Part shown: piece after piece, positions 19,641-22,483 of the stretch
How the letters are laid out: each line of letters opens with the position of its first letter
Numbering within the stretch: position 1 is the first letter of the stretch
Source: a virus
Length of the DNA: 22,483 nucleotides
Reading direction: 5' to 3' (one strand)
IMG/VR virus record: IMGVR_UViG_3300030382_001968
Coordinates: 1-22,483 of that record
Notes under the pieces: model-generated
Told to the model about the DNA's origin: nothing
The model's database searches: none
The model's input: the letters and a program-made list of their open reading frames with translations, nothing else
Program-made: the position numbers and the translations under genes

Positions 19641-20265
19641 TTCACAATTTATAAATATAGCTTTTGGTAAATACACTAATCGCAATGATATGGTAAATTT
19701 TATAAAAGACCCTAGTTTAGTACCCGAACCCAATGAGTTTGCGAGAAAACGTATGAATTGGGGCAGTAAACACGAAGTAGACGGTATTGCTAACTGGTTA
19801 ATAAGGTGTAGCGAGGGTAAATTCCCAAATCACACCCTAGATGACCAAAAAGACTTTTTATTTGAGGATTTTGATAAACTAGACACTACAAGTATTGATT
19901 TATCATCAAAACCCGATGGCTTATCTCAAGATGAGAAAACCATTATAGAAGTAAAATGTCCAAACGAAGGCGGTAAATTACGTGAAGATTTTGATTTAAC
20001 TAGATTACCACAGATATTTGGTCAACAGTTGGTTTTAAAGAAAAATGGGTTTCCTATTGAGAAAACCCAACTATGTGAATGGACACCCCATACCTTTAGG
20101 GTATGGAATGTATATCCCGATGAAAAATTTGAGGAACATTTAATTAGTTTATTAAAGGAATTCACTAAATGTCTTTTGGTTGGTGAGGAAATTACCGATA
20201 AACCAAAGAGATATAGTGGAAAATATGAAACATACGAGAAAGCATTTGAGGTAAAATTAAAATGA
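19591..20265 (+). CDS. YqaJ/lambda-exo-like PD-(D/E)XK exonuclease
   Basis: 224 residues. Catalytic pattern: WGSKHE (Glu62), SSKPDG (Asp109), IIEVKCP (Glu120-x-Lys122) and FGQQLVLKKNG (Gln145), the order of YqaJ-type viral recombinases. It makes 3' single-stranded ends for the annealing protein encoded just upstream. AGAGGA signal inside the annealing-protein gene; the next gene overlaps by 4 nt (ATGA), so the module is translationally coupled. Confidence 0.85.
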   Translation: MKKQTQDNLQNRYQLHSSQFINIAFGKYTNRNDMVNFIKDPSLVPEPNEFARKRMNWGSKHEVDGIANWLIRCSEGKFPNHTLDDQKDFLFEDFDKLDTTSIDLSSKPDGLSQDEKTIIEVKCPNEGGKLREDFDLTRLPQIFGQQLVLKKNGFPIEKTQLCEWTPHTFRVWNVYPDEKFEEHLISLLKEFTKCLLVGEEITDKPKRYSGKYETYEKAFEVKLK

Positions 20266-20627
20266 AAAACGTAAATATTAGGATATTCCCAAACGAAGAT
20301 TATTCAATCCAATGTGAGGCGATAACCGATAAAGCAAAGGAGTTATTGCAAGAAAAGAAAGATGAGGCATACAGTAAAAACCCCAGTATAACACCCGAAG
20401 AACTGGAAAAAATACGCATAAGACCGTTTGGCAGTAATAGTAAATTTGCTTTACGAGAAGATTTATTCGCTGGACAGGATTATACTTGGAATTTTTGGGT
20501 TGGGCAAGATGATGAGGGTAAACTTATACTCACCTTACAAATAAAGAAAGCATTTGTAAAAGAGGGTGGTTTTAAACCTAAATCACCCACCATAGCAGAT
20601 AAAATGACTCAAGATAATTTTTTATAA
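20262..20627 (+). CDS. Unknown recombination-operon protein, possible ssDNA-binding role
   Basis: 121 residues; beta-rich start (MKNVNIRIFPNEDYSIQCEA), a long charged helix, then a second beta region (YTWNFWVGQDDEGKLILTLQ) and an acidic-polar C-terminal tail ending DNFL. Position after exonuclease and annealase would suit a single-stranded DNA-binding partner, but no OB-fold signature is firmly recognisable. Coupled to the exonuclease by an ATGA overlap. Confidence 0.6.
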   Translation: MKNVNIRIFPNEDYSIQCEAITDKAKELLQEKKDEAYSKNPSITPEELEKIRIRPFGSNSKFALREDLFAGQDYTWNFWVGQDDEGKLILTLQIKKAFVKEGGFKPKSPTIADKMTQDNFL

Positions 20628-20637
20628 GGAGTAGGTA

Positions 20638-20814
20638 ATGAGTGAATATAGCAATTTTGTCGAGCAAGAGCATGATAACATTTTATGTGATTGGCAGAAA
20701 TATATAGTAGAAATCAATAAAGTTAGGGAGAGTTTTGGTTTACCCTCTAGGGTTTTTTCAGACAACGAAGAAAAGGAGTTTGAAAGACAATGGGTTGAAA
20801 GTAGGTCTGTGTAA
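20638..20814 (+). CDS. Small acidic protein (58 aa)
   Basis: Starts MSEYSNFVEQEHDNILCDWQ after AAGGAGTAGGTA; helical, acidic, one Cys, unknown. It fits the 10-nt gap after the preceding gene and ends 2 nt before the next ATG, supporting a real gene in this packed operon. Confidence 0.65.
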   Translation: MSEYSNFVEQEHDNILCDWQKYIVEINKVRESFGLPSRVFSDNEEKEFERQWVESRSV

Positions 20815-20816
20815 TT

Positions 20817-21080
20817 ATGGCGAAAGAAAAAATAAAAAGAGGCGAATATAATAGGGAGTATTATATTAAAAATGCAAATAAATTTAAAAAACAAAGATTG
20901 TTAAAAATAAAATCTATGACAGAAGATGAAAGAGAACAATCTAGGGAACAACAACGCAAGTATTACCTAGACAACAAAGATATTTTTAAGAAAAGAAATA
21001 AAAAAAGGTATAATCAACTTAAAGATAAGTTAAAAAAATTAACTAAACTTGAAAACATGGTAAGAGATGCAAACGCTTAA
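20817..21080 (+). CDS. Lys-rich protein with internal YY repeats (87 aa)
   Basis: Two similar units, REYYIKNANKFKKQ (about 13-26) and RKYYLDNKDIFKKRNKKRY (about 47-65), of the K-Y-Y-x-x-N type common in phage basic proteins. Highly basic, probably nucleic-acid binding. The start overlaps the previous stop region closely (TAATTATGG), without a strong Shine-Dalgarno. Confidence 0.65.
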   Translation: MAKEKIKRGEYNREYYIKNANKFKKQRLLKIKSMTEDEREQSREQQRKYYLDNKDIFKKRNKKRYNQLKDKLKKLTKLENMVRDANA

Positions 21081-21243
21081 TGTAATTATTACAATAAAAA
21101 AAATTAAAAAAATGTACTTACTGAAAAAAGGAGATGATTTTATTAAATGGTTAGATAGATGGGAAAAAGAAGAGGAACATAAATTAAAGGGATATTTAGA
21201 GGAAATAAAAGTCTTTCTGGAGGGAGATGAATGGGACAAGTAA
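21067..21243 (+). CDS. Small charged protein (58 aa)
   Basis: Begins at the ATG at 21067 inside the end of the previous gene (MQTLNVIITIKKIKKMYLLK) and ends EGDEWDK. An internal ATG at 21112 is an alternative but has no Shine-Dalgarno. Basic start, acidic end, helical; unknown function. Its stop overlaps the next gene by 13 nt. Confidence 0.5.
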   Translation: MQTLNVIITIKKIKKMYLLKKGDDFIKWLDRWEKEEEHKLKGYLEEIKVFLEGDEWDK

Positions 21244-21446
21244 AAAATGAAATGATGAATAACATGGAAGTGTTTGAAGGCAAACACGGAGAAATTGATG
21301 AATTTCAATCAGCTGTAGCATCTTGGCGAGAGTGGATAAGGAAAAAAACCGAAGAAGATAGTGATTTTACTTACACCGAAGAAGATAAACAGAATTATAT
21401 TATAACTTATAATAAAAATTATGATATGAAATTTCCTTTGGATTAG
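21231..21446 (+). CDS. Small acidic protein (71 aa)
   Basis: MGQVKNEMMNNMEVFEGKHG start after a clear GGAGGGAGATGA signal; acidic helical protein with a WREWIRKKTEEDSDFTYTEE segment. Unknown family. It ends tail to tail with the terminase small subunit-like gene, the two stop codons overlapping at 21443-21446. Confidence 0.65.
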   Translation: MGQVKNEMMNNMEVFEGKHGEIDEFQSAVASWREWIRKKTEEDSDFTYTEEDKQNYIITYNKNYDMKFPLD

Positions 21447-21925
21447 TTTATTAATTCTTTCCTTTTGGGTTTTTCTTTGCTGTGAATTAAGCTAACCTTT
21501 TTTTTAGTATTGTTAGGTTTTTCTTTCTGTAATATTGGGTTTTCTTTTAACAAAACATTCAACTCTTCTATTAACTCCTTATCTGTTTTGGAGTTAGTGT
21601 TATCTACTTTAAGATTTATATTTTGAGATGAATAGTTAGATAAATCTAGTATGGTTTGTGCAGCCTTTAATTTAACCGCATCTTGCTCCGAATGTAATAA
21701 ATCTTGTAATACAGATATAGCTGGACTTGATGTTGCTAATATACGTTCTTCGTTTTTTTCACGAATTTCAGTTGATAATTTCCTTTTTAGGTAAGCACCC
21801 ATTTGCGCAGGTGTTTTATCCCACCCAGCTTTCAAGGCTGATTTGGTTGCATTTCCTTGAGTATTGCCATCTGTGAAATAATCAATAAATTGTTGTTCTT
21901 TTTCTACATCTATTTTTTTTGGCAT
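21443..21925 (-). CDS. Terminase small subunit-like protein
   Basis: 160 residues. The N-terminus (QQFIDYFTDGNTQGNATKSA then LKAGWDKTPAQMGAYLKRKL) matches the helix-turn-helix of phage terminase small subunits, which recognise DNA for packaging. A central helix (DAVKLKAAQTILDLS) and a long basic tail (about 120-160) follow, as in this family. It lies far from terL in this window, but the genome may be circularly permuted. GAGGTAATT signal before ATG. Confidence 0.7.
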   Translation of the reverse strand: MPKKIDVEKEQQFIDYFTDGNTQGNATKSALKAGWDKTPAQMGAYLKRKLSTEIREKNEERILATSSPAISVLQDLLHSEQDAVKLKAAQTILDLSNYSSQNINLKVDNTNSKTDKELIEELNVLLKENPILQKEKPNNTKKKVSLIHSKEKPKRKELIN

Positions 21926-21933
21926 AATTACCT

Positions 21934-22167
21934 CTACTGTAAAGGGTTGTCTGACCTAGCTTTCATCTCATCTACTTTTGCTTTCAATACAGCAATTTCA
22001 GCTTTGTTAATGGCAATGTCTGCTGTCAATGGTTTAATGTCGGGTGATGATTTTTTCTCAAGTACAGCTAAACGATTTGAGATTTCTCCAAACTTGGAAA
22101 AACCACCACCAATAGCTACTACGATTGAGAGTAAAACCCCCCATGTTTTTATGTCTTTAAAATCCAC
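21934..22167 (-). CDS. Small one-TM plus coiled-coil protein, GTG start (77 aa)
   Basis: The start is GTG (22167-22165) behind AGGAGGATTC. One membrane segment at about 9-23 (WGVLLSIVVAIGGGF), then a coiled-coil-like region (LAVLEKK, later INKAEIAVLKAKVDEMKAR). Single-pass shape of a holin, spanin-like or phage accessory protein; role unproven. Overlaps the upstream gene by 11 nt. Confidence 0.6.
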   Translation of the reverse strand: MDFKDIKTWGVLLSIVVAIGGGFSKFGEISNRLAVLEKKSSPDIKPLTADIAINKAEIAVLKAKVDEMKARSDNPLQ

Positions 22168-22483
22168 GAATCCTCCTTAGATGTTCTTCTGTTCGTATTC
22201 TGTTGTCTATAGATTCCTGTAAGTTTTTTTGATATTTAGCCACAGGGTCGCTATAGTTGTTTTGATTCTCAGCATATATATTTCTAACATCAATATATTC
22301 TCTGGCGTCATAATAATTACCTCCATTAATAATGGGTTGGTTATTAAATATATCTTGGTTGATGTTATCATAGCTGTCAAGAATCTTGTTATTATTCATA
22401 GCTTTGGCTACGATTAATGAGGTAGCTATAAGTCTTTGGTCTACTCGTTTGAGAGTTTCATTTACCTTTTTCTCTATGGATTC
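22157..22483 (-). CDS. Partial gene, 5' end beyond the right edge
   Basis: The frame is open from the window edge to a stop at 22157-22159 (about 108 residues visible, starting ESIEKKVNETLKRVDQRLIA). The first Met in the window (22399) has no Shine-Dalgarno and is internal. Asn/Tyr-rich middle (IINGGNYYDAREYIDVRNIY) and an Arg/Glu-rich C-terminus. Probably a structural or internal virion protein by location; not recognised. Confidence 0.6.
   Translation of the reverse strand, partial: ESIEKKVNETLKRVDQRLIATSLIVAKAMNNNKILDSYDNINQDIFNNQPIINGGNYYDAREYIDVRNIYAENQNNYSDPVAKYQKNLQESIDNRIRTEEHLRRIRGF

Overview
This window looks like part of a low-GC tailed bacteriophage genome. It has a terminase large subunit, portal, scaffold and HK97-type capsid module on the minus strand, a phage recombination pair (DUF1071-type annealing protein plus YqaJ-like exonuclease), a Ref-like HNH nuclease, a DNA methyltransferase and dozens of tightly packed small genes. 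No bacterial housekeeping gene, rRNA or tRNA is visible. The host cannot be read from the sequence; the AT-richness and gene types would suit a phage of an AT-rich marine or freshwater proteobacterium, which is inference.

Layout: (1) 1-6981, minus strand: late/structural operon read leftwards, terminase large subunit > Lys-rich protein > portal > small proteins > scaffold > major capsid > next structural gene (cut by the window edge). (2) 6982-8075: about 1.1 kb without convincing genes, with a likely leftward promoter, many small hairpins and the leader of the next operon. (3) 8076-14957, plus strand: sixteen genes, mostly small and unknown, closed by a strong intrinsic terminator. (4) 14963-18823, minus strand: zinc-ribbon protein, small membrane protein, DNA methyltransferase, HNH nuclease, HTH protein and two replication-region unknowns. 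(5) 18824-19076: divergent control region. (6) 19077-21446, plus strand: recombination genes and small proteins. (7) 21443-22483, minus strand: terminase small subunit-like gene and two more genes, the last cut by the right edge.

The striking feature is region 3. Every one of its sixteen genes is directly preceded by a sequence that folds as a hammerhead self-cleaving ribozyme: fourteen type I (stem I open) and two type III (stem III open). The type III copies head the operon (8076-8127) and the large GHKL-ATPase/HExxH gene (12172-12226). The core (CUGANGA, GAAA, NUH cleavage triplet) is kept throughout apart from one U4C change, while stems I, II and III change by compensatory substitutions. 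In the type I copies cleavage would fall 19-26 nt before each start codon, leaving a short 5' leader with a near-uniform AGGAGG ribosome-binding site, and would end the preceding message with the stem III hairpin. Several stop codons lie inside the ribozymes, once within the CUGAUGA core itself. The sequence therefore predicts an operon cut into single-gene mRNAs by its own RNA. Because most stem I halves are the same, the released units could also pair end to end, which raises the possibility of circular mRNAs. The folds are read directly from the sequence; activity and function are inference.
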